A stretch of DNA of 15,949 nt from Fimenecus sp045578245 (GTDB lineage Bacteria; Bacillota; Clostridia; Oscillospirales; Acutalibacteraceae), in NCBI GenBank assembly GCA_045578245.1, contig JAZNJX010000029.1:1-15949 (forward strand). The letters are read 5' to 3'. The notes below the pieces were generated by a model that had not been told where the DNA came from, made no database searches, and was given only the letters and a program-made list of their open reading frames with translations. The position numbers and the translations under genes were made by a program. This document shows positions 1 through 7,119 of this stretch, piece after piece; the stretch's first letter is position 1; the number at the start of each line of letters is the position of its first letter.

Positions 1-58
1 CTCTTAATCTCAATATTTCTTTTTCATATTGCTGAAGATGTCTGTAATTTCTTGGCAT
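1..58 (-). CDS. IS3-family transposase OrfA-like protein, N-terminus only
   Basis: The ATG is at 58-56 on the minus strand and 19 codons are visible before the window edge, translating as MPRNYRHLQQYEKEILRLR. A strong AGGAGG ribosome binding site lies 7 bases upstream. The pattern of a short basic start followed by 'YEKEILxL' resembles the helix-turn-helix-bearing OrfA proteins of clostridial IS3 elements, where a second frame (OrfB, DDE integrase) is normally made by frameshifting; that part would lie to the left and is not visible. The family is inferred from recall of similar N-termini, not from a search. Confidence 0.6.
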   Translation of the reverse strand, partial: MPRNYRHLQQYEKEILRLR

Positions 59-65
59 AAAAATT

Positions 66-102
66 CCTCCTATGGTAGTTATCTTAATTCTACCATAGGA
101 GG
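66..102 (-). promoter_or_regulatory. Hairpin masking the transposase ribosome binding site
   Basis: The arms CCTCCTATGGTAG (66-78) and CTACCATAGGAGG (90-102) are perfect 13-bp inverted repeats around an 11-base loop. In a minus-strand transcript the 3' arm contains the AGGAGG Shine-Dalgarno of the transposase ORF that starts at 58, so a transcript entering from outside would fold and hide it. Read on the plus strand, the hairpin is followed by a run of seven T (106-112), so it may also act as a terminator against transcription leaving the element. Both roles are known for several IS families; here they are inferred from base pairing. Confidence 0.65.
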
Positions 103-117
103 GTGTTTTTTTCTATT

Positions 118-134
118 GTCCGTTTTTAACGGAC
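118..134. repeat. Short palindrome in the IS tip
   Basis: GTCCGTT and AACGGAC form a perfect 7-bp inverted repeat around TTT, within the probable terminal repeat of the insertion sequence. It may be part of the transposase recognition site. The opposite end of the element is needed to decide that. Confidence 0.5.
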
Positions 135-141
135 TTGTTCA

Positions 142-882
142 GTTGTTTCTCTTTCGGAAAAAGGACTTCCTACAGAGGGGGTTAACCTGATTGCTCACCG
201 TGGATTTTCAGCAGTTGCTCCTGAGAATTCATCGGCTGCTTTCATAAAAGCAGGGGAAGCAAAATTCTTCGCCACAGAGTGTGATATTCAGTTGACCAAG
301 GATGAAATCTGGGTTTTAAATCATGATGATGACATCAAAAGGATGACTAATGGTAAAGGTATAGTTTCACAATTGACTCTTGGTGAAATCAAAGAGTATA
401 AGATTGATGGGGGATATAACTCACATAAATATCCTGACCAAGAATTGATAACACTCGACAGTTACCTGAATATCTGTGATGAGTATGATATAATACCACA
501 GATTGAAATCAAAAAAGGGAACAATAAATGCCTTGATAAGATTTTGAATGCTCTTGATAATTACGAGGGAATGCGAGAAAAGGCAATGATTATTTCTTTT
601 GATGAAGATATTCTGAAGTCCATAAGAGAAACAGATAGTGAAATTGAACTCTGGTATCTTACTCACGAAATTACGGATGATGCTATAACTTTGTGTGTTG
701 ATAACAATTTCGCCTTGGCTTTTAATGGAAATAAATATATTAAAAGTCCAAATGGTGGCGTAGAAAAAGCTCAACAGTCAAAAGTCAAACTTGCTTGTTG
801 GACAATTGATAAATCAAGCGTTTATAAGGAATTATATGACTTAGGAATTCGCAATTTCACAACAAACAGACTTGTAAAATAA
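142..882 (+). pseudogene. Glycerophosphodiester phosphodiesterase, 5' end removed by IS
   Basis: The open frame runs from the IS junction to TAA at 880-882, about 246 codons, and encodes a nearly complete GDPD (TIM-barrel) domain. The family hydrolyses glycerophosphodiesters to glycerol 3-phosphate and an alcohol. Visible motifs, in order, are LIAHRG with the catalytic His and Arg (codons from about 187), APEN, the metal-binding pair in ATECD, NHDDD with the second catalytic His, QIEIK with a metal-binding Glu, and the late WTID motif. The only ATG/TTG/GTG starts lie after the HRG motif (the first is TTG at 292), and upstream the frame hits a stop at 127 inside the IS. The original start, and any signal peptide or membrane part, is therefore gone. 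A CTG at 187 preceded by a G-rich stretch is a poor substitute start. The motifs look intact, so the disruption seems recent. Confidence 0.8.
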
Positions 883-887
883 AAAAT

Positions 888-920
888 GACCGGGTAGGAA
901 ATCTACTCGGTCAAATTTTT
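888..920. terminator. Bidirectional intrinsic terminator between GDPD and nagB
   Basis: GACCGGGTAG (888-897) pairs with CTACTCGGTC (903-912) through ten pairs, one of them G-U, around a 5-base loop. It is followed by five T on the plus strand (916-920), and on the minus strand the complement of the A-run at 881-886 gives a U-run. It serves both convergent genes. Confidence 0.85.
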
Positions 921-928
921 ATGTTTAA

Positions 929-1648
929 TTATAATCTTGCTGCTGCAGCTTTATCAAGGAAGATGTGCACATCCGGATGAAGCTGTAAAACAGATGCAGG
1001 ACAAGATGGTGAGATATCACCGTGAACAAGGCCCCAGATAGCATCTGACTTGCCTCTGCCTGTTGCAATAAGGATAATCTGTTTTGATTTCATAATGGAA
1101 ACAGTACCCATTGTAAGTGCATAATGTGGCATTGGGTTTTCGTCAAAGTAAACTGAGTTAGCATCAATTGTGCTTTGTGTAAGACGAACTTTGAAAGCGC
1201 CCTTTGTGAATTTGTTTGAAGGTTCATTAAATCCAATGTGACCGTTTCTGCCAACACCTAAAAGCTGAATGTCAATTTTCTTTTCAGTAATAAGGTCGTC
1301 ATAACGGAGACATTCTGCTTCAGAATCTTCTGCATTACCATTTAAGAAATTAACATTTTCTTCCTTAACATCAATATGGTTAAAAAGATTTTCGTGCATG
1401 AATGTGTAATAACTATTTTTATCACTCTGTGGCAAATCGCAGTACTCATCAAGGTTAAATGTTGTAATATCCTTGAAACTAACCTTACCTTTTTTATAAG
1501 CCTTAATAAGGTGGTTGTATGTAGGGACAGGAGAAGCACCTGTAGCAAAACCTAAAACTGAATTTGGTTTTTCGTTTACCTGGTCGCAAATCATATTTGC
1601 AACTGCCTTACCGATTTGCTCGGCATTATCAAAAATATGAATAATCAT
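929..1648 (-). CDS. nagB: Glucosamine-6-phosphate deaminase
   Basis: This 239-aa cytoplasmic enzyme converts glucosamine 6-phosphate to fructose 6-phosphate and ammonia, the step that brings GlcNAc and glucosamine into glycolysis. Family motifs are clear: the phosphate/ring-binding GFATGASP (residues 33-40), the catalytic Asp in NLDEY (D67), and GVGRNGHIGFNEP (131-143) with catalytic His137 and Glu142. The position taken by Asp141 in E. coli is Asn135 here, as I recall for the Bacillus-type enzymes, so this is the short Gram-positive form. The late PASVLQLHPD motif is also present. The ATG is preceded by a GAGGTGG ribosome binding site. The gene appears monocistronic, with its own promoter and a terminator shared with the convergent GDPD remnant. 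No nagA is adjacent. Confidence 0.95.
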   Translation of the reverse strand: MIIHIFDNAEQIGKAVANMICDQVNEKPNSVLGFATGASPVPTYNHLIKAYKKGKVSFKDITTFNLDEYCDLPQSDKNSYYTFMHENLFNHIDVKEENVNFLNGNAEDSEAECLRYDDLITEKKIDIQLLGVGRNGHIGFNEPSNKFTKGAFKVRLTQSTIDANSVYFDENPMPHYALTMGTVSIMKSKQIILIATGRGKSDAIWGLVHGDISPSCPASVLQLHPDVHIFLDKAAAARL

Positions 1649-1682
1649 TTTCTTTCCACCTCGTAATCTTTTTTGAAATTTA

Positions 1683-1710
1683 ATTTTACCATATATTTCA
1701 AAAAATGCAA
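1683..1710 (-). promoter_or_regulatory. Probable promoter of nagB
   Basis: On the minus strand a TTGCAT -35 element (1705-1710) and a TAAAAT -10 element (1683-1688) are separated by 16 bases, about 35 bases upstream of the nagB start. No convincing catabolite-response (cre) element or regulator operator was seen. Confidence 0.5.
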
Positions 1711-1711
1711 T

Positions 1712-1742
1712 AAAAAAGGAGCAAATTTTTGCTCCTTTTTTT
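1712..1742. terminator. Intrinsic terminator of the mannosidase-symporter operon
   Basis: GGAGCAAA (1718-1725) pairs with TTTGCTCC (1728-1735), flanked by A6 on one side and T7 on the other, so it can work in both directions. On the minus strand it directly follows the stop codon of the zinc-ribbon protein and insulates nagB from that operon. Confidence 0.85.
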
Positions 1743-1743
1743 A

Positions 1744-2346
1744 TTATTTATTAAGCTTGTTATCAACAAGTTTGTGCATTATAATTTCAATGGTATAAAC
1801 AATGATTACAATTATAGCACCTACTCCGATACTTGCACCATTTACTATGGAAAGAACAGTGCAGACGAAAAGTACAACAAGATTGATAATGCTGAATACG
1901 AGATTTCTCACAAAGGCTTTTTTGCCATTTGAGAAAAGAGAAGAAATAATTACTGCTATTGAGAAAATGATAATACAAACCATTGTGATAAATGGGAATA
2001 AGAATGAAGGGTTACTTAAATCGAAATTACCTCCGATTATTCCCATAATAACACCGATAAGTGTTACATTTGCACCATCAGTGGACTTAAACATTGGTAA
2101 ACACATCCAAGCAAGTGGTGAGAACATAAGCACAAAACGAATTATCTGTAATGCTCCACCAAAGGCAGAAGCTTTAATGCTGTTAAGCATTCTGTCAACT
2201 GCTTCCTGCTCTTTCATAGCCTGTTCATGGTCGGCCTTGAGTCTGTTTTCAAGGTCATAATATACAAGGTTTGTTTTGCATTTAGGACAATTCTGTTTCA
2301 TATATAATGGTGAAAGCTTTTCGCCACATTTTGGACAATTACTCAT
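1744..2346 (-). CDS. Zinc-ribbon protein with about four membrane helices, unknown function
   Basis: The 200-aa product has two parts. Residues 4-23 form a CPxC...CPxC zinc ribbon (Cys4, Cys7, Cys20, Cys23), and a charged, probably helical linker follows (about 30-55). The rest is about four hydrophobic segments, ending with a Lys-rich tail. I do not recognise a named family beyond 'zinc-ribbon domain-containing membrane protein'. I chose the ATG at 2346 because AGGAGG (2355-2360) lies exactly 8 bases upstream; an in-frame GTG at 2355 would overlap that site. The start overlaps the symporter stop by 8 bases, so translation is probably coupled. It is the last gene of the GH38-symporter operon. 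It could be an accessory factor for the transporter or simply a co-transcribed passenger. Confidence 0.8.
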   Translation of the reverse strand: MSNCPKCGEKLSPLYMKQNCPKCKTNLVYYDLENRLKADHEQAMKEQEAVDRMLNSIKASAFGGALQIIRFVLMFSPLAWMCLPMFKSTDGANVTLIGVIMGIIGGNFDLSNPSFLFPFITMVCIIIFSIAVIISSLFSNGKKAFVRNLVFSIINLVVLFVCTVLSIVNGASIGVGAIIVIIVYTIEIIMHKLVDNKLNK

Positions 2347-3805
2347 TTTCGCCACCTCCTGAAACTTGTGCAGAGAGCTTTGCTCTTCGCTCTGCCATTT
2401 CTTTACGAACTTGTTTTAATCTGTCACCTGTAAGGTCATACCAGATATATGGAATAAGTGGAAGAAGACCTAAAACTGCAGGGGCTAATGTGAACATACC
2501 CCAGATAAGTGTGTCGGTGTAATCATAAGCCTTAACAGTCATTGTTTCTGTCGCACTGACCTGTACAAAGGAAAGACCAATAACAGGAAGCAAAGCGTTA
2601 CCGATTGTACTGGAAATTGAGCCTGTAAGTTTACCTACGAATGTAAGTACAGAGAATGAAACACCTTCATTTCTTTCGCCAGTTTTCCATTCCATATAGT
2701 CGATAGTGTCACCAATCATTTCGGTTGGGATAACCATATTGATTGTGTTGAAGAAACTGAAAAGGAAATTCTGAACCATCAGCAGTGGTACTACAACCCA
2801 AAGATTTGTAAAGCATTTCACACCGACAAGGAACACAACAATTCCGACAATGAGTCTTACAAATCCGTTAAGGAAGATAATTTGTTTGTTGTCAAATTTC
2901 TCTTTAACCTTTGGAATAAGCAAATATGTAATAAAGCCTAAAATAGTACCAGGTAAATAAATGATGATAGTAAGTGAGTTCATCTGCACAACTTCTGAAT
3001 AGTAATATGCCTGGAAGAAACCACCAATACCACCGATTGCACCGAGAACATTACCAATAACAATTAAAAGCAAAGGCTTGTTTTTGATAAGTGCCTTAAA
3101 TCCGTCAAGAATACTTGGTTCTTTAATTGTCTGCACAACTCTTTCCTTTGTACAGAAACCTGCCAATGAGAAAAGTCCCATTCCGTAGGTTGCGGAGAGA
3201 ATTGACATAAGCAAGAATACCTGTGAAAGTGAAAGCGGAATTGCACCCTTGTTACTTAAGTCCATAAGCACAGTGAGGATTGGTGTTGAAATACCACCAA
3301 GAATACCTGAAATAAAACGTGCTGATGAAATAACTCTTGTTCGGTCGGATGGTGAAGGGCTGATTGCAGCACTCATTCCCCAGAATGGAACATCACCCAA
3401 GGTGTAGAAAAGCTCCCAGAAGAAGTAGGTTACAAACATATAGATTATTTTTGCCACATCTGTAACCTTATCACCGAGGAGTTCAGGACCTGCAAAAAGT
3501 AGTATTGTTGCAATACCCAAAGGAATTGGCACAATTAAAAGATAAGGGCGTAATTTTCCGTATCTTGTTCTTGTTTTGTCAACAATTGTGCCCATAAGTG
3601 GGTCGTTGAAAGTGTCCCAAAGTCCTAAGAAGAGCATCATCGCTGCAACTGCAGCAGGTGGTACGCCAAAAACCTTTGTGAAGAAAAGTGAGAGGTAACT
3701 ACCTGCAATAATGTTATAACCAAAGCATTGGCCGGCATTTGCAATACCGTAAAGCAGAGTTTCCTTGACACCGACATAACGGATATCGCCTTTGTTTTCG
3801 TTCAT
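2339..3805 (-). CDS. GPH-family sugar:cation symporter (MelB-like)
   Basis: This 488-aa, roughly 12-helix major-facilitator transporter belongs by motif to the glycoside-pentoside-hexuronide:cation symporters, which import sugars or glycosides with Na+ or H+. The diagnostic stretch is at residues 63-90: WDTFNDPLMG, then a basic cluster, then YGKLRPYLL. Asp64 and Asp68 align with the cation-binding Asp55 and Asp59 of MelB as I recall that family. The C-terminus has a short basic cytoplasmic tail. The ATG starts 2 bases after the mannosidase stop, with the ribosome binding site GGAAGGAG inside the mannosidase end, so the two are co-translated. A mannoside or short mannose-containing oligosaccharide is the likely cargo, inferred only from the coupled GH38 gene. 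The substrate cannot be read from the sequence. Confidence 0.9.
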   Translation of the reverse strand: MNENKGDIRYVGVKETLLYGIANAGQCFGYNIIAGSYLSLFFTKVFGVPPAAVAAMMLFLGLWDTFNDPLMGTIVDKTRTRYGKLRPYLLIVPIPLGIATILLFAGPELLGDKVTDVAKIIYMFVTYFFWELFYTLGDVPFWGMSAAISPSPSDRTRVISSARFISGILGGISTPILTVLMDLSNKGAIPLSLSQVFLLMSILSATYGMGLFSLAGFCTKERVVQTIKEPSILDGFKALIKNKPLLLIVIGNVLGAIGGIGGFFQAYYYSEVVQMNSLTIIIYLPGTILGFITYLLIPKVKEKFDNKQIIFLNGFVRLIVGIVVFLVGVKCFTNLWVVVPLLMVQNFLFSFFNTINMVIPTEMIGDTIDYMEWKTGERNEGVSFSVLTFVGKLTGSISSTIGNALLPVIGLSFVQVSATETMTVKAYDYTDTLIWGMFTLAPAVLGLLPLIPYIWYDLTGDRLKQVRKEMAERRAKLSAQVSGGGENE

Positions 3806-3807
3806 GA

Positions 3808-6800
3808 TTATTTTCTCCTTCCCTTATTTCTATGCTTGATTGCTCCACCTTTATCGTTGAGAAGATATGAGTTTTTACAATTCAAATATATAAATTTTTC
3901 TTTAAGATTTTCCTTATAGTCAAATATTCTGCCTTGAATTTTATCGTAAAGGTCGCAGCTGAGAGTGCAAGTTTCTTTTTCTGTGTCAGCAATAACGGAA
4001 AGCACAAGGATATCACGGTCAACAGGAAAGTTGATAAAGTTCTTTCCGTTAGCCTCTACTTCGACATTCCAGAAGAATAACTGTTGACATTGTGCGTCAC
4101 CATTTTCTGTGTGTGAGTGGGTGAATTCATAACCTAATTTGCCAGGTTTGGTAAATGCAACTTCCTTGAAATCATATAAATCCCAACCTGCATAATTCTC
4201 AGTAATATCATTGATTCTGTATGCAGAGCCATTGAGTTTAATGTGCTTATCACCATTAAGTGCTGCCATAAGAATGTGAACCGTTTTAGTGCCACTAGGA
4301 AGAATTAAACTCTGACCACCACAAAGCATACCCTTGTTATTTTTTGGAAGCTGGAATTTAACGCCATTAGAAATGATAGTTTCAGGCATGATTTCTGCTG
4401 GGATTGTCTTGCCTATTACAGGTAACTCACCTGATGGTTTTGCATTTGTTGAGAATGCGTTAATATTACCCAAAATATCAACATTAAATTTTGTTTCTGA
4501 CTTTGCATCTGCTTTCTTTACTTTAAGAGCAAATGATTTGATTTCGTAAGGCTTTAAGTCAAATACAAGTTTACCGTCTGTAAGTTCGACATCAAAAATA
4601 TGCTCTTCGGAAGCATAAATCTCTCTAGCAGACTCGATTTCACAGTTAAGTGAGAATGTAACACCCTTTTGTGTTTTCTTTTCACTTTCACCGATTCGTA
4701 TAACTATTTCATCACTGTTTTCTGCCTTTTTCATTGCTCGCAAAATAGCATTTCCTGAAAGTGAGCCGAATGAATATTCACTATATTCACCCTCGTGCTT
4801 TGAAACAATGAAAGATGCCATTGGCATAATGAAGTTTCTTGCCTCTGTCTGAGTATCGTGTGCAACAGCACCTTCGTGAGAATAGATAGCATAAGAATAT
4901 CTGTTAAGACCCAATTCCATCATTGACTGCATACTGTCAACCTTATAGTTTTTAAGTGGAGTATGCATAAGTGTAAGACGAAGGGTGCTGTCGTCGAATT
5001 TGTCCCAACCATATTTACATTCGCTGATAACGGAAATACCAAAACCTGCAGTATCATCGGAAATATCTGCCCATTTCTGTGCAGGTACTTCAAAGAGTTT
5101 TTCATTCATATTGCCACGTCTGATTGCACCAAGACCCAAGTCATAAGTTGCAACAGGACTTTCGGCTGTGAATGAGAAAATCTCCTTTGCGAGGTGACGT
5201 TTGCTTCGCCATTCAGTTTCGTTGTAAACTTCTACAATTTTTCCACCACGACTTAAAGCTACAACGGATGTGAATGTGCTGTCACCGAAAGTTTTAACAA
5301 TTTCAAGAGCAACTCTGCAAGGACCATTTTCAATAACCTTAATTGTCTTGATTTTTGTTTTGTTCTGTGGCTCACGATTTAGTTCTTCATAGTTTAATTC
5401 CCAAGCAGGCCAGCTTGTACTGCCGTTATAGTCGAAAATGCCGGTTGCAATAGGCTTTTTGAGGATTTCCTGTTTTAATTCCTTGTCGAAAACAGAAGAA
5501 ATATCACCGTTACTGTTGAGCGTTACAATATATTTTTCATTTTCAAGTTTGTTGATTGATGCAGAAAGTTTGGATTTGATAGTACATTTTCTGTTTCGCA
5601 CATCAAACACTTTATATCCCATTGCAGGAATTGTTACGCACATAAGAAGAGTTGTAAATCCGTTTTTAACTTCTTTAATCTGTGCAGGATACTCTTTCCC
5701 GTCAGCATCAAGTATAGTCATACTTCTTCCACAGAAATTTGAAGGAATTTTAACTGAAACAACCCCTGTACGTTCATATTCCATAGGATTGTTAACAACA
5801 ACAGCAGTGCCTTTTACAAATGATGTGTCGAGATTTGAAGTAATAGATTTTACAGCGCCTTCGTATTCGTTTGTAAACTGATTGAGTGACATCGCATAGT
5901 CATTCCAACTTCTGCGATAAGCACGCTGTACTGATGTGCCTGGCAAGTCGTCATGGAATTGGTGAGCAATAACTCGTTTCCAAGCCTTTGTAAGTGTTTC
6001 TTGTGGATATTCGTAGCCATTAAGGACTGTTGCTGTAACACAAGCACGTTCTGCCATGTCTGCAATTTCTTCGTTACGTCTGTTCCAGCGCTTACCGATA
6101 GCACGTGATGTGTAACCACCAACAGCGTGATTTGTCATAACAAGTTCGTTGTTCCATACAGGTAATTTCTGCTTGGTTTCTTCAGGTAAAGCGTCAATAT
6201 CACGGAAAATCTGGTCAGCAGGTGCAGATAATACTTCTACATCACTTGTGTCATTTGTCCTGATTTCTTCGCAAACTGTTTTAACAGAGATTTCCTTTGG
6301 TGCACCACCACGGTCACCAACACCATGGAATGCAGCAGTCATAGGTAAATCGTATTTTTCATTGTCCTTTAATTTATCTGCAATGAATTTTTTGTCTCGG
6401 ACTTTTAAGAATGAGGTTACATATGAACCGGGATTTGTGTTGCCATAAACGTAGTTTCCATCAACACCATACCATTTACCAAGGTCAAAAGGAATACCGT
6501 AAGCAGAACCCCATGTGAGTTTCTGTGTGGTGAACCCTTTAAGGTTTGCATGGTGCATAATGGATGGTAAAGCATAGCCGAAGCCAAAGCAGTCAGGAAG
6601 GAAAATATCACAACTGCGTTTGCCAAAATTTTTGTCAAAGTATTCATTACCCAAAAGAATATTTCTGAAAAGAGCTTCGGGTGATGGTATATTGACATCA
6701 CCATTTTCAAATGCGCTACCACAAACATTCCAACGTCCCTCTGCAATATAGGATTTCATCTTTTCCCACATTTCAGGGTAGTATTCTTTCATTAATTCAT

Positions 6801-6969
6801 AACGATAAGAACCCTCGAAATTAAATTTGTATTCAGGATATTTTTCGAAACGTTGAAAATTTTCATTTAAAGTATTGTATATGTATTTGCCAACTGTAGT
6901 TTCAAAATCCCAACTCCATATAGTGTCAAGATGAGCATTTGAAATAGTGTAAATCTTTTTCTTCCCCAT
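3808..6969 (-). CDS. GH38 alpha-mannosidase, cytoplasmic
   Basis: This 1053-aa protein matches glycoside hydrolase family 38, zinc-dependent retaining alpha-mannosidases. The first zinc-ligand motif is AHLDTIW (His13, Asp15), the nucleophile motif is LPDCFGFG (Asp126), and the zinc-ligand motif closing the catalytic part is HQFHDDLPGTS (His339, Asp340). A VGGYTSRA segment near 283-290 matches the family's substrate-site region. The remaining roughly 650 residues are the all-beta C-terminal part typical of the family. There is no signal peptide, so it should act in the cytoplasm on imported material. ATG at 6969 is chosen for its ACCTCC-complement ribosome binding site (GGAGGT, 8-base spacing). 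It is the first gene of a three-gene operon with a GPH symporter and a zinc-ribbon membrane protein. Linkage specificity (alpha-1,2, -1,3, -1,6) cannot be told. Confidence 0.92.
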   Translation of the reverse strand: MGKKKIYTISNAHLDTIWSWDFETTVGKYIYNTLNENFQRFEKYPEYKFNFEGSYRYELMKEYYPEMWEKMKSYIAEGRWNVCGSAFENGDVNIPSPEALFRNILLGNEYFDKNFGKRSCDIFLPDCFGFGYALPSIMHHANLKGFTTQKLTWGSAYGIPFDLGKWYGVDGNYVYGNTNPGSYVTSFLKVRDKKFIADKLKDNEKYDLPMTAAFHGVGDRGGAPKEISVKTVCEEIRTNDTSDVEVLSAPADQIFRDIDALPEETKQKLPVWNNELVMTNHAVGGYTSRAIGKRWNRRNEEIADMAERACVTATVLNGYEYPQETLTKAWKRVIAHQFHDDLPGTSVQRAYRRSWNDYAMSLNQFTNEYEGAVKSITSNLDTSFVKGTAVVVNNPMEYERTGVVSVKIPSNFCGRSMTILDADGKEYPAQIKEVKNGFTTLLMCVTIPAMGYKVFDVRNRKCTIKSKLSASINKLENEKYIVTLNSNGDISSVFDKELKQEILKKPIATGIFDYNGSTSWPAWELNYEELNREPQNKTKIKTIKVIENGPCRVALEIVKTFGDSTFTSVVALSRGGKIVEVYNETEWRSKRHLAKEIFSFTAESPVATYDLGLGAIRRGNMNEKLFEVPAQKWADISDDTAGFGISVISECKYGWDKFDDSTLRLTLMHTPLKNYKVDSMQSMMELGLNRYSYAIYSHEGAVAHDTQTEARNFIMPMASFIVSKHEGEYSEYSFGSLSGNAILRAMKKAENSDEIVIRIGESEKKTQKGVTFSLNCEIESAREIYASEEHIFDVELTDGKLVFDLKPYEIKSFALKVKKADAKSETKFNVDILGNINAFSTNAKPSGELPVIGKTIPAEIMPETIISNGVKFQLPKNNKGMLCGGQSLILPSGTKTVHILMAALNGDKHIKLNGSAYRINDITENYAGWDLYDFKEVAFTKPGKLGYEFTHSHTENGDAQCQQLFFWNVEVEANGKNFINFPVDRDILVLSVIADTEKETCTLSCDLYDKIQGRIFDYKENLKEKFIYLNCKNSYLLNDKGGAIKHRNKGRRK

Positions 6970-6972
6970 AAA

Positions 6973-6986
6973 ATTGGACCTCCAAT
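6973..6986. repeat. 14-base palindrome over the mannosidase ribosome binding site
   Basis: ATTGGA-CC-TCCAAT is a perfect inverted repeat whose centre is the GGAGGT Shine-Dalgarno of the mannosidase gene (6978-6983). In RNA it could form only a small five-pair hairpin with the loop AGGT, so any effect on translation would be modest. It could instead be a regulator half-site pair. Confidence 0.4.
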
Positions 6987-7000
6987 CCGATTATAAAATG

Positions 7001-7029
7001 ATTATATATTTTGATAGATAAAAAATCAA
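7001..7029 (-). promoter_or_regulatory. Promoter of the mannosidase-symporter operon
   Basis: On the minus strand TTGATT (-35, 7024-7029) and a perfect TATAAT (-10, 7001-7006) are separated by exactly 17 bases, which places the transcript start near 6993, about 25 bases before the start codon. It lies back to back with the promoter of the GH51-like gene, within one 150-base A/T-rich divergent region. Confidence 0.65.
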
Positions 7030-7058
7030 TAAAACAAAACAAAAAAATCAAAAAACAC

Positions 7059-7087
7059 TCGACAGAATGGGTGATTATTGGTAAAAT
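7059..7087 (+). promoter_or_regulatory. Probable promoter of the GH51-like gene
   Basis: TCGACA (-35, 7059-7064) and TAAAAT (-10, 7082-7087) are separated by 17 bases, about 32 bases before the start codon at 7120. No clear operator is seen between the two divergent promoters, only A-rich sequence. Confidence 0.5.
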
Positions 7088-7119
7088 ATAATATATATAT
7101 CTTAGGAAGGTGACACAAG

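Larger units (their letters stand above)
1..141 (-). mobile_element. End of an IS3-like insertion sequence (partial)
   Basis: The stretch holds the first codons of a transposase-like ORF on the minus strand, a 13-bp inverted repeat just upstream of it, and then a short palindrome (118-134) in the probable element tip. The coding frame of the next gene is open only from 142 rightwards and meets a stop (TAA at 127-129) inside this stretch, so the junction lies between about 134 and 142. If the end is at 141, the outer base pair on the element strand reads TG, as in IS3-family termini. The other end lies outside the window, so neither the terminal inverted repeats nor the target duplication can be compared. 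The family assignment rests mainly on the N-terminal protein sequence. Confidence 0.65.

Noticed and set aside
421..774. 117-aa open frame antisense to the GDPD gene
   Set aside because: No ribosome binding site or recognisable motif; the sense frame carries the GDPD motifs.
292..882. GDPD gene as an intact gene starting at TTG 292
   Set aside because: This start lies after the HRG and ECD active-site motifs, so the product could not be a working GDPD. The frame is continuous upstream to the IS junction.
1802..2260. 152-aa open frame antisense to the zinc-ribbon membrane protein
   Set aside because: Mirror image of a hydrophobic coding region, with no start signal. The opposite strand has a coupled start and zinc-ribbon cysteines.
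2347..2355. GTG start at 2355 for the zinc-ribbon protein
   Set aside because: It overlaps the AGGAGG site itself. ATG at 2346 has ideal 8-base spacing.
7021..7058. A-rich tract in the divergent promoter region as a repeat or regulatory RNA
   Set aside because: Simple A/T-rich promoter spacer with no pairing or repeated unit.
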